NCBI RefSeq assembly: GCF_000331575.1 | Contig: NZ_KB223527.1 | Coordinates: 1,585,842-1,649,841 of the forward strand | DNA length: 64,000 nucleotides | DNA from: Calidifontibacillus oryziterrae | GTDB taxonomy: Bacteria; Bacillota; Bacilli; Bacillales; Bacillaceae_J | Direction: 5' to 3' | Part shown: positions 7,965-16,700 of the stretch, piece by piece | Numbering within the stretch: position 1 is the first letter of the stretch | How the letters are laid out: each line of letters starts with the position of its first letter | Translations under genes and position numbers: made by a program | The notes under the pieces: generated by a model | The model's input: the letters and a program-made list of their open reading frames with translations, nothing else | Told to the model about the DNA's origin: nothing | Databases searched by the model: none

Positions 7965-9345
7965 GGTTCTCTGTCAAATGTGGTGGTGGAAAATTGATTC
8001 CACCATCTCTTTTTGACCACTTAAATCATGATTTGTTTAACCTCTTGATGCCATAAGATTTTGTTTCTTAGTCGATTGAAATCTTTAATACCGTAAGAGT
8101 TTCGTTTTAAAACCTTAATTGTATTGTTTACTCCTTCGATATATCCATTACTAAATGGATACACAAAAGATTGTAATATCTCTGTCTTCCAACGTCGAAA
8201 CGTCTTACTGACTTCACGAAATGACTCTATACTAGATGCTTCCATTGCTTTTAGACAAACTTCTAATCCTTCCTTTGCTGTGGTTTCATCACTCTCTTTG
8301 AACCATTTATCTATTTCGTTTTTCAACTCATAAGCTGCCTCAAGTCGAGGATGAACGGCTAGTAGTTCTCTCACTTTTTTCTTGTCATCTTCTGATAACT
8401 TGTACGGTGATTTCCATAATAATTTTTTACTTCGTTTCATGCGAATTCTGTCTGTCTTGCTTAGATCACGTTGTACTTCACGTCGAACTTCATCCAGTGC
8501 CCAATATACTTGTCGCATATAATGAAAGCGATCTGCAATGATCAACGGATCTCCTAATGCTTTTTTTACAGCCTGTTTAAAAGACTTTGATAAATCCATG
8601 ACGACAATCTCTACAGCTCCCGTGTCACATGACTGTAGATATTTCATGATTGTTTCTACCTTTCTATTCGGTAATATTTCAACAATCTCTCGATTTTCTA
8701 CATCCGCAATCACGGTTTGGAATCTTTCTCCACCTGCATCCCCTTTAAATTCATCAATGGAAATGGTTCGTGGTAGCACTATTCTTTTCTTAATATCGCG
8801 TTTATCAAAAAGTCGTAATAACCGATTGGTTGTCATTCCTGCTAGTCGGGCTGCCGTTGTAAAAGAACCCATTGCTGCATACGTTAGTGCGGTTGTTTGT
8901 AAAGATGTTGTACAACGTTGATAATGATCCACCATCTGGAGTCGCTCAAAAAAGGTATGCTGACAATCTGTACATAAATACCGCCGCTTTCTTAAATGGA
9001 TTTGAACTCGTTTGTTAGATACTATGGGCCCTTGTATTATCTGATTTCGATATCCATGAATTCGTTTAGTGATCCCTTTACAGGAAGGGCATCTTTGCCT
9101 TTTAACCTTTGTATCTAATTCTACGATAAAAATCCCGGACTGCTCACTAATACTCCATACATCCACATGTCTATCTTTAATCCCCAACAATTCTATGATA
9201 AAATGATTTTGCACTCTTTCCCTCTCCTTTTGCCTTTTGTCTAGTCAACTTAAGGTTATCAAAAAGAGAAGGGATTGAGTGTATTTTTTTATATCCTTTT
9301 ATCCCTTGTTGGTATTGGGGGCACCACCACATTTAGTATAGAGCC
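7965..9345 (-). mobile_element. Complete ISL3-family insertion sequence (1381 bp)
   Basis: The left end GGTTCTCTGTCAAATGTGG and the right end (minus strand) GGCTCTATACTAAATGTGG form terminal inverted repeats that agree at about 19 of 24 bases. The element is flanked by the direct repeat GATTTTT (7958-7964 and 9346-9352), seven exact bases of the usual eight-base ISL3 target duplication. It contains one intact transposase gene. It sits between the terminator of the S-layer-like gene and the stalk-domain gene at 7099. Confidence 0.93.
8021..9214 (-). CDS. ISL3-family transposase
   Basis: 397 residues, full length for ISL3. An N-terminal zinc-binding region carries CPSC and CTDC pairs (residues about 42-82), followed by a helix-turn-helix-like segment and a DDE catalytic domain with acidic positions visible in SIDEFKG, IVVMDLS and GYIEGVNN. 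The start is GTG behind AGGAGAGG. No frameshift or internal stop was seen, so the element is probably still able to move. Confidence 0.95.
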   Translation of the reverse strand: MQNHFIIELLGIKDRHVDVWSISEQSGIFIVELDTKVKRQRCPSCKGITKRIHGYRNQIIQGPIVSNKRVQIHLRKRRYLCTDCQHTFFERLQMVDHYQRCTTSLQTTALTYAAMGSFTTAARLAGMTTNRLLRLFDKRDIKKRIVLPRTISIDEFKGDAGGERFQTVIADVENREIVEILPNRKVETIMKYLQSCDTGAVEIVVMDLSKSFKQAVKKALGDPLIIADRFHYMRQVYWALDEVRREVQRDLSKTDRIRMKRSKKLLWKSPYKLSEDDKKKVRELLAVHPRLEAAYELKNEIDKWFKESDETTAKEGLEVCLKAMEASSIESFREVSKTFRRWKTEILQSFVYPFSNGYIEGVNNTIKVLKRNSYGIKDFNRLRNKILWHQEVKQIMI

Positions 9346-9391
9346 GATTTTTATAGATCCTATCCTTTATATCAAATACATATATTTTAGT

Positions 9392-9420
9392 AAAAAAGGC
9401 CCCCTAACGGAGGCCCCTTT
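9392..9420 (-). terminator. Rho-independent terminator of the S-layer-like gene
   Basis: On the minus strand GGCCTCC pairs with GGGGGCC (one G-U pair) around a GTTA loop, followed by TTTTTTAC. It lies just beyond the stop codon of the 797-residue surface protein gene. Confidence 0.85.
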
Positions 9421-9436
9421 TATTAGATTTGTGTTA

Positions 9437-11830
9437 TTACTTAACTGTTACAGTTTGAGTTGCTTCGTCCCATTGAACGTCAGCACCTAGTGCTTGAGCT
9501 ACATAACGAAGTGGTAATACAGTACGACCTTCAACTGTTTTTACTGCAACATCCATTGGAATGTTAGCACCATTTACAGTTAATACATTGCTACCAAGTT
9601 TTGTTTGAGCAACACGATCACCTTTAATGATTGTTACTGTTCCAGTAGCATTGTCATAAAGGATATTAGCATCTGATACACCTAATGCGTTAGCAACATA
9701 ACGTACTGGTAAGAATGTACGTCCAGCTTCAACGAATGCTGCTACATCCATTTCAACTGTTTGACCATCAACTGTGTACATTGTTGAACCGATTGTAAAT
9801 TTAACTTCATTTACTGTTGCATTACCTTCTGCTGGTGTTACTACTGTTGCAATTACTTGTTTAGTAACGAAATCTTGGTCAAATTCACCTGCGTCAACTT
9901 CGCCAGTTAAATTGAACTCTGTTTGATCAGGGTTTGCTTGATTATAATTATCTACATATGTTTTATCACCGAATTTGATGTTTGTTAAAGCGTTGTCTGC
10001 TACATTTTCTGCTCTTGCAAACGCAAATCCATCTTCAAAGCTAGAGTTTTGTACAATTGCGTCACCACCAACTTTGATAGTTACATCGCCTTCTGGTACT
10101 GAACGAGAAAGGTCAAGTGATAAACCAGAAATCACGATTTTACTTGCTCTTGTACTTTCGCTACTAACGTCAAATGTTAATTCATTACCATCAATATCAA
10201 TAGAATCTTGATCTATTTTAACATTTCCTTCTTCTACTGTGATTGTTGGTTCTTCATCAGTAAATACTCCGTCTGATAGTACAATTCTTACTTGTTTATC
10301 TTCTAATAATGCACCTTTTACTGCTTCAGTAATAACAATGTCATTAAGTTGTTGTTTTTTAATACCAGTTCTTACATCAACTTTTTCAGTTTCAACAGTC
10401 ACTGGAGCAATTACTTTTGCAATTGTAGTTTCTGGAATTTCAACTCCTGCTCTGCCGCTAACTTTTACTGTTAGATCTCCTTCAGCGTCGGCTTTAGTAG
10501 AAACGTAGAATTTAACCTTAAATTCTTTTTTACTACTACTTGCATCTAAATTTGGAATATCGAAGTTTACCTCATTGCTATCGCCTTCAATTTCCTCATT
10601 TACAATCGCAGCAAGATCACTATCCCCTACTTGGTTTCCGCCCATCTCAATGTTTTTAACATCAGATACATCAACACCTAGTACTTTAACCCAAGATGGG
10701 AATTCTACATCAACGCTACGATTAGATAACCAAGAACCCGCGATAGATTCTTTAATTAGAACTTCAACAGTCTCTACATCTACATCATCATCTGTTAGGC
10801 GACCTGCTAGTAATGTTGGAACATCACCTTCTAATTTTGGAGCAGTTCCATAGTCAGCGTATTTTGCAATGACAATTGTACCACTTGATACTTCATCGCC
10901 ATCAAGGTCAACTTCAATATCGCCGTAATCAGCGTCTTTGTCTGCATCAATCGCTAAATTTTCAAGATAGAATGTTCCTAATTTAGACGGCACACCTGTG
11001 AAAACAAATGTATAAGTAAGTTCATTTCCGTCAATTGATACCCCAAGTTGTGTACCAGCAGCAGCACCAGTAGGGTCGATTACACCATTACCATCTACTG
11101 TTCCTTGATCTGCTACGTTACCAACAAAACCGCCAGCTAGTACGACACCGGATCTACCAGCAACAGGTCCTGTTGTAATTAATTGCCAATCAAAATCTGA
11201 TGGTAATGTTAGTGTAATTTCTTGTACACCATCATAATTCGGGCTTGTTGTATCATATCTATCGGAATAAAGAGATCGAATAGATGTTTCATCCAAGCGG
11301 ATTGTATCAAGTACCCCATTATCACCAATTGTTTTTACAGTATCGATTGAAACAGCTGTACTACCTGCTCCAACAACTGCAATTGTGTATTGGCCTGATG
11401 AGAACGTTGAACCTCTTGGATCAAGAGTTACTTTCACTTCACCTTCTGCTCCATCAATTTCAAAGTATAACGGGATATCGTATTGTACATTCACAGTGTT
11501 TACTTCCAACTCTAAATCTCTGTCAGATACTGAAACAACATCTAATTCACCACTAGAAACTGCTACGCCATAATCACCTTTTGACCACTTAACACCACTA
11601 GGTAATGACAATCTAAAAGTTTCACCAGTAGTGAAAACAACATCATCTTCTTTAATAATGAAGTTGTTATGTCCAGTAGCAGCACCTGGATCTGATACAA
11701 AATCATCGTCAACATACATTACTCTGTCAACTAAATTCGTACTATTTGCACTTACTGTATCAACAGCAACAGGTGCAACAACGCCAGCTAATAAAGCTGC
11801 TGAAGTCATAACTTTTAAAGTTTTACTCAT
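9437..11830 (-). CDS. S-layer-like surface protein with two C-terminal stalk domains
   Basis: 797 residues with a clear signal peptide (VMTSAALLAGVVAPVAVDTVSA). Roughly residues 30-650 are beta-rich, acidic and low in Lys/Cys, resembling S-layer body domains but not identified. The C-terminus has two PF07833-like units, recognisable by AGRTFLPVRYVANALGV and EGRTVLPLRYVAQALGA, each followed by a TVTI/TVTV strand. A strong promoter (TTGACA-17-TATACT), a GGGAGG ribosome site, a long leader and a strong terminator suggest an abundant, singly transcribed protein. No SLH domain is present, so anchoring would differ from SLH-type S-layers. Function as the main S-layer protein is an inference. Confidence 0.75.
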   Translation of the reverse strand: MSKTLKVMTSAALLAGVVAPVAVDTVSANSTNLVDRVMYVDDDFVSDPGAATGHNNFIIKEDDVVFTTGETFRLSLPSGVKWSKGDYGVAVSSGELDVVSVSDRDLELEVNTVNVQYDIPLYFEIDGAEGEVKVTLDPRGSTFSSGQYTIAVVGAGSTAVSIDTVKTIGDNGVLDTIRLDETSIRSLYSDRYDTTSPNYDGVQEITLTLPSDFDWQLITTGPVAGRSGVVLAGGFVGNVADQGTVDGNGVIDPTGAAAGTQLGVSIDGNELTYTFVFTGVPSKLGTFYLENLAIDADKDADYGDIEVDLDGDEVSSGTIVIAKYADYGTAPKLEGDVPTLLAGRLTDDDVDVETVEVLIKESIAGSWLSNRSVDVEFPSWVKVLGVDVSDVKNIEMGGNQVGDSDLAAIVNEEIEGDSNEVNFDIPNLDASSSKKEFKVKFYVSTKADAEGDLTVKVSGRAGVEIPETTIAKVIAPVTVETEKVDVRTGIKKQQLNDIVITEAVKGALLEDKQVRIVLSDGVFTDEEPTITVEEGNVKIDQDSIDIDGNELTFDVSSESTRASKIVISGLSLDLSRSVPEGDVTIKVGGDAIVQNSSFEDGFAFARAENVADNALTNIKFGDKTYVDNYNQANPDQTEFNLTGEVDAGEFDQDFVTKQVIATVVTPAEGNATVNEVKFTIGSTMYTVDGQTVEMDVAAFVEAGRTFLPVRYVANALGVSDANILYDNATGTVTIIKGDRVAQTKLGSNVLTVNGANIPMDVAVKTVEGRTVLPLRYVAQALGADVQWDEATQTVTVK

Positions 11831-11885
11831 TATTCTTTTCCTCCCTATGATTGGATATTATTTGTATATTTACACTAAACCAAAA

Positions 11886-11938
11886 GGACAGGTTCCTTAT
11901 GTACTAAATAGGTTAATAGAATTGTCCCCTTGGGTTAG
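11886..11938 (+). repeat. Decayed REP-like element in the S-layer-like gene leader, copy 9
   Basis: GGACAGGTTCCTT at 11886-11898 matches the left half of the REP consensus, and TTGTCCCC follows about 33 bases later. It lies inside the transcribed leader between the promoter and the start codon. Confidence 0.55.
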
Positions 11939-11968
11939 TAAATACCAAGAAACAAAGTTTCATTGTGT

Positions 11969-11997
11969 AGTATAGTATTGAATATTACAATTGTCAA
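11969..11997 (-). promoter_or_regulatory. Strong sigma-A promoter of the S-layer-like gene
   Basis: TTGACA (minus strand, 11992-11997) and TATACT (11969-11974) with 17-base spacing. The predicted leader is about 130 nt. The remaining 560 bases up to the lipoprotein gene hold its terminator and no gene I can support. Confidence 0.78.
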
Positions 11998-12433
11998 CTC
12001 TTAACAGTAGTTTGTATGATTGAAAGTTTGACAGATTCTTGACAATTGCGCGTTTAAATACTACAGTTTGTGCCATTTGAAAATTTTTACTTTCATCATG
12101 GTACAATCATATTATAGGATGATAGTACAACAGGATGCAACAAATTTCTGCAATGTTACAGAAATGTAATATTGCTAGTGTTATTTTTCATTGGATGCCA
12201 AAGTTCTAACTTGGTACTTTGATAAAGTTGTATATTCGTTGTGATACTTATTGTGAAATGGAAAAGCCTTGTCAATTGGATATTTCCACGGCCTTTTTTA
12301 TTTGGACGATACCCTTCACAATATTTATCTATACTTGATTATAATGGAAATTATGCTTTATAAATAGTTAAGCTTTGCTTACTTTGTTTACAGGAATGTT
12401 ACAAACTTTATGGTGTGTCGTTGATGGAAATAT

Positions 12434-12464
12434 GCAAAAAGACAGACCTTTTCGGATCTGTCTT
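12434..12464 (-). terminator. Rho-independent terminator of the lipoprotein gene
   Basis: AAGACAGA and TCTGTCTT arms around a TCCGAAAAGG loop, followed by TTTTGC on the minus strand. Confidence 0.8.
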
Positions 12465-12555
12465 CGTGGATGCATATGTGGTTCATATGTGGTTATTTAG
12501 ATTTTGTAAAGGTATTTGTATTGGTATTGGAATTTCTGGTTTTTATAATTTTAAT

Positions 12556-12876
12556 TTATTTCTCTTCCTCATCGTCTTCGGTTGGATCCATTCCTACTCC
12601 ACCCTCTTGGCCACCGGTATCTGTTCCAGTGTCAGTTCCTGTATCCGTTCCTACACCATTATCGGTTTCGGTTCCGTCATCCATCTCCATTCCTTCGTCT
12701 GTTCCCATTTCTTCTTCATTATTCATTGTACCTGTGTCTTCTTCCATTCCTCCCTGCTCTTCTGTGCCAACACCTTGATCTTCATCCACCGGTTGTTCCT
12801 CATTCGTCGCACACGCTGTCACTAGTGATAGTGCTAATAATCCTGCTGAAAGTTTAAATAACCAATTGTTTTTCAT
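12556..12876 (-). CDS. Small acidic lipoprotein
   Basis: 106 residues. A lipoprotein signal ends in LSLVTAC, giving a lipobox with the acylated Cys at residue 22. The mature part is almost entirely Glu, Asp, Thr, Gly and Met, with short repeats of the TDTG type and ending in EDDEEEK. Such low-complexity acidic lipoproteins are common in Bacillaceae and have no assigned function. The gene has its own ribosome site (GAGGCAAC) and terminator. Its repetitive codons make length variation between strains likely. Confidence 0.75.
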   Translation of the reverse strand: MKNNWLFKLSAGLLALSLVTACATNEEQPVDEDQGVGTEEQGGMEEDTGTMNNEEEMGTDEGMEMDDGTETDNGVGTDTGTDTGTDTGGQEGGVGMDPTEDDEEEK

Positions 12877-13086
12877 TTTGTTGCCTCCTCAAGTAATTTA
12901 CTAAATTGGACCGTTATGTAGTGGTCTTATTTTAGTTTTGCCAAAGGAGGAAATTGTTATTATATTTTTTTCGTTTAATTTTGCAAAAAACCAGATTGTG
13001 GAAGTTCGTTCTAACTTCTTCCTATTATATCGGTATTTTTCAATTTTGGAGCGTTATATAGATTTGCATTCTTCTTTCTATATGTT

Positions 13087-13518
13087 CTATTGTTTATCCC
13101 CTAACGCAAACATCATTTCAAGCTCGCATGCTATTTCACCTTCAACAGTTGCCACCGCTTTCCCTTTGCCAATTCTGCCTTTTGCTCTTGTGATTTCGAC
13201 TTCAAGACGGAGCTGATCTCCAGGGTAGACTTGTCGTTTGAAGCGACAGTTATCGATACCAGCAAAAAAAGCCAATCTACCTTGATTGTCCGGAAGCTTA
13301 AGTAAAGCCACTGCTCCTACTTGTGCTAACGCTTCAACAATTAACACCCCTGGCATCACTGGAAATTCAGGAAAATGCCCATTAAAGAATTGTTCATTTG
13401 CAGTTACGTTTTTGATGCCAACTGCGCGTTTTCCATCCTCCACTTCGATGATACGGTCGACTAACAGGAATGGATAGCGATGGGGAATGATTTTTTTGAT
13501 TTCATTAATATCTAACAT
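13087..13518 (-). CDS. fabZ: 3-hydroxyacyl-[acyl-carrier-protein] dehydratase FabZ
   Basis: 143 residues, normal length. It dehydrates 3-hydroxyacyl-ACP in type II fatty acid synthesis in the cytoplasm. The hot-dog fold signature [25 protein letters not shown] segment contains the catalytic His48 and Glu62. It starts at ATG behind AAAGGAG. In Bacillus fabZ follows flhP; here the RND operon and an EpuA-family gene lie between, so the order is partly conserved with insertions. Confidence 0.97.
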   Translation of the reverse strand: MLDINEIKKIIPHRYPFLLVDRIIEVEDGKRAVGIKNVTANEQFFNGHFPEFPVMPGVLIVEALAQVGAVALLKLPDNQGRLAFFAGIDNCRFKRQVYPGDQLRLEVEITRAKGRIGKGKAVATVEGEIACELEMMFALGDKQ

Positions 13519-13580
13519 ATGTATTTGGCTCCTTTATGTTTATTTTTGTTAACTGCTAAGTTAAAGTATAGCAAAAATTT

Positions 13581-13668
13581 AAGGTGTCAGGCACCTCTGG
13601 TTTTACATTTAGCTGTAAGTAGAATTTGTTACAGTAAATGTTTTTTCCCAGAGTGAGCCAAACACCTT
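13581..13668. repeat. 88-bp long-hairpin element (second repeat family)
   Basis: An imperfect inverted repeat across its full length: ends AAGGTGT and ACACCTT, a middle pair CTCTGG/CCAGAG, and an inner pair ACATTTAGCTGTAA/TTACAGTAAATGT. The left arm contains AGGTGTCAGGCACCT, a small palindrome of a type repeated in many Bacillaceae genomes (from memory, not checked). It lies between the RND operon and fabZ and may act as a MITE-like element or terminator. Confidence 0.6.
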
Positions 13669-13774
13669 AAAAGCCAGCCGCCTATCCTATTCCTGTTTCG
13701 AGTTTGTTGGAATTTTAAAATGTCCTCTTTAGATATTTCTGTAAACTTGATGATGCTATCTAACTTTGACTTAT

Positions 13775-13793
13775 GGGACGATGAACCTGTCCC
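13775..13793 (-). repeat. REP-like palindrome at the RND gene stop codon, copy 10
   Basis: GGGACGATGAACCTGTCCC on the plus strand. On the minus strand GTAGGGACAGG overlaps the TAG stop (13793-13795) of the RND permease gene, the same junction as at 600-617. Confidence 0.82.
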
Positions 13794-16700
13794 TACATCC
13801 CATGCACATCGTCAGCACATTGGATGTTTAACTCTTTGTTTTTGCGGTGCTTAATTTTTGCCCGTTTTGTTTCGACCATACAGTATAACACTGGAATCAC
13901 AAAGAGCGTTAGGACTGTTGAAGCGATTGTTCCAAACATAAGCGAAATGGCAAGCCCTGAAAATATCGGGTCAAATAAGATTACGACCGCCCCAATGACA
14001 ACAGCTGCTGCTGTTAACACGATTGGCTTTGCCCGCACAATCCCTGCTTCAATGACGGCATCCGAGAGCTTAGCACCCTCTTCACGGCGCATGATGGTAA
14101 ACTCAACAAGTAAAATTGAGTTCCGAACGATAATCCCCGCCAGGGCTATGACCCCAATCATTGAGGTTGCTGTGAAAAAGGCTCCGAATGCCCAGTGCCC
14201 AGGGATGACACCAATTAACGTTAATGGAATTGGTGACATGATGATGACAGGTGTAATAAATGACTGGAACCAGCCTGTCACAAGCAAATACATAACGATA
14301 AGTGCAATCGCAAAAGCAATTCCTAAATCACGGAACACTTCATAGGTGATTTGCCATTCACCGTCCCACTTCATTTTAATATCATCCTCAAGCCATGGCT
14401 GGTGAGTGAGATACTGTTCAATTTTTGTCCCTGATGCCGTTTCAATACTTGCAATCTTATCCCACATTTTCGCCATTGCATAAGCCGGACTTTCTTCAAA
14501 GTCTGCGACATCGCCAACGACATAGGTGACGCTTTGTAAATTTTTCCGATAAAGTGGTTGTTCAACGTCGCCCTCTTCGATTTCGACTAGCTCGCCGAGC
14601 GGTATCAACTTTCCATTGGCCGTTGGAATTTGAATACTTTTTATATCTTCAAGATTGGCGCGATCCCCTTTTTTCGGTTGTACTTTTATCTGTACTGGAG
14701 TTAATTCATGCTCTGGATGAATTAATCCAACCACCGCACCATCGATCATCATTTGAATGGTTTTGACGATTTGTTCATCAGAAACCCCATTCAGCCTAGC
14801 TTTATCTTGAATGGCAAACCGGTATTCGGTTTGAATATCCTCCATATACGTATCGACATCAACGACGCCTTCGGTTTCCTTGAAAATCGCTTCCGCTTTC
14901 TTTGCCACTTCAAATTGCTCTTCACGATTGTTTCCGTAAATTTCTAATACTAACGTTGATAGTACTGGCGGACCCGGTGGAACTTCAACCACTTTCGCAT
15001 TCGCACCGTATTTTGCAGCAATCGCTTGAATATCCGGTCGAATACGTTTTGCAATGTCATGACTTTGATGCTCGCGATGCGTTTTTTCAACTAGATTGAT
15101 TTGTATATCTGCCTCGTGTTTGTCAGAACGCAAATAGTAGTGACGAACAAGACCGTTGAAGTTAAACGGCGAGGCCGCCCCAATATACATTTCATAATCG
15201 GTTACTTCATTTATATTGGATATATATTCACCGATGGATTTTGTAGCTGCTGCTGTTGATTCAAGTGTTGTCCCCTCTGGCATATCAATAACAACTTGAA
15301 TTTCGCTTTTATTATCAAACGGCATCATTTTCATCGGTACTGCCTTTGTGTAGAAAAAGCTAAACGAACCAAGCAGCAACCCGACAATTCCAAGTAAGAA
15401 TATCGTTCTTTTTCCTTTATTAAGCAGCATTTGTTGAATCGTATCAGCATACCATTTCGAATAGCCTGTTAGGCGATTACGGTCAAACGTCGGTTCTTCA
15501 TGACCCGGTGTCTTCTTTAAAAATCGGTAAGCAAACCAAGGTGTAACGATAAAGGCAACGAGTAATGAGAAGAACATTGCGACCGATGCATTAATTGGAA
15601 TTGGCGCCATATACGGACCCATGAGACCGCCAACAAATGCCATAGGCATTAGTGTTGCAATTACGGTAAAGGTCGCCAAAATTGTCGGATTCCCAACCTC
15701 ATCAACAGCTAAAATTGCTGCTTTCAATGGTTTATGCGTTCCTTTTTGGAACCACCGATGGATGTTCTCTACGACAACGATGGCGTCGTCCACAAGAATT
15801 CCGATTGCAAAAATTAGCGCAAATAGCGTAACCCGGTTTAATGTATAGCCGTACATCTTACTTAGAAATAATGCGAGCGAAAGCGTAACTGGTACGGCAA
15901 TTCCGACGACAATTGCTTCACGGACGCCGAGAACAACCCCAATTAAGAGAGTAACAGACAATGTTGCGATTAATAAATGCTTAATGAGTTCATCGGCTTT
16001 CTCCTCGGCGGTATCACCGTAATTTCGCGTTGTTGTCACATGGAAACCTTCCGGAATGACTTTCCCTTCCATGTCTTCTATCTTTTTCTCGATATTATCA
16101 GCAATCCAAACAGCGTTTGTATTTGGCTTTTTCGATACAGCAATCGTGACAGCAGGAAAGATCTCTCCTTGCTCCTTCTCAATTCCTTTTTCCTCAGCCA
16201 TTGGACCGACACCGAAAAGAACGTAATTATCAACCTCTTTCGGTCCATCTTTGACTTCGGCGACATCCTTCACATAAACAGGACGATTTTCATAAATGCC
16301 GATAACGAGGTTTTCAATTTCAGTTTTATCTTTGAAGTATTGGCCGGTCTTTACTTTATATTCTTCGTTGCCTTGGTCGAATGCTCCCGATGCTAACGAT
16401 ATATTCGCTTGCCTGATCGTTTGTTCTATCGCAAGCGGTGACAAGCGGTAGCTCGCAAGGCGGTTAGGATCAATTTGGATTGTAAGCTCTCTTGAAAGAC
16501 CTCCAATGACTTCTGTTTTCGATACATTTTCAATTTTGTTAATTTCATCAGCAATGACATCTGCAACCCTTTTGATTTCGTAATGGGTATACTCGTCACT
16601 CCAAACCGTTAACGACACAATCGGAACATCGTCGATTGTAATTGGTTTCACTAACGGTTCCATCGCCCCTTCTGGGAGCTCGTCAATATTGGACATGAGT

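Noticed and set aside
12241..12300. Terminator-like GCC/GGC sequence near 12.27 kb
   Set aside because: The arms cross (pseudoknot-like) instead of nesting, and there is no gene on the plus strand to terminate.
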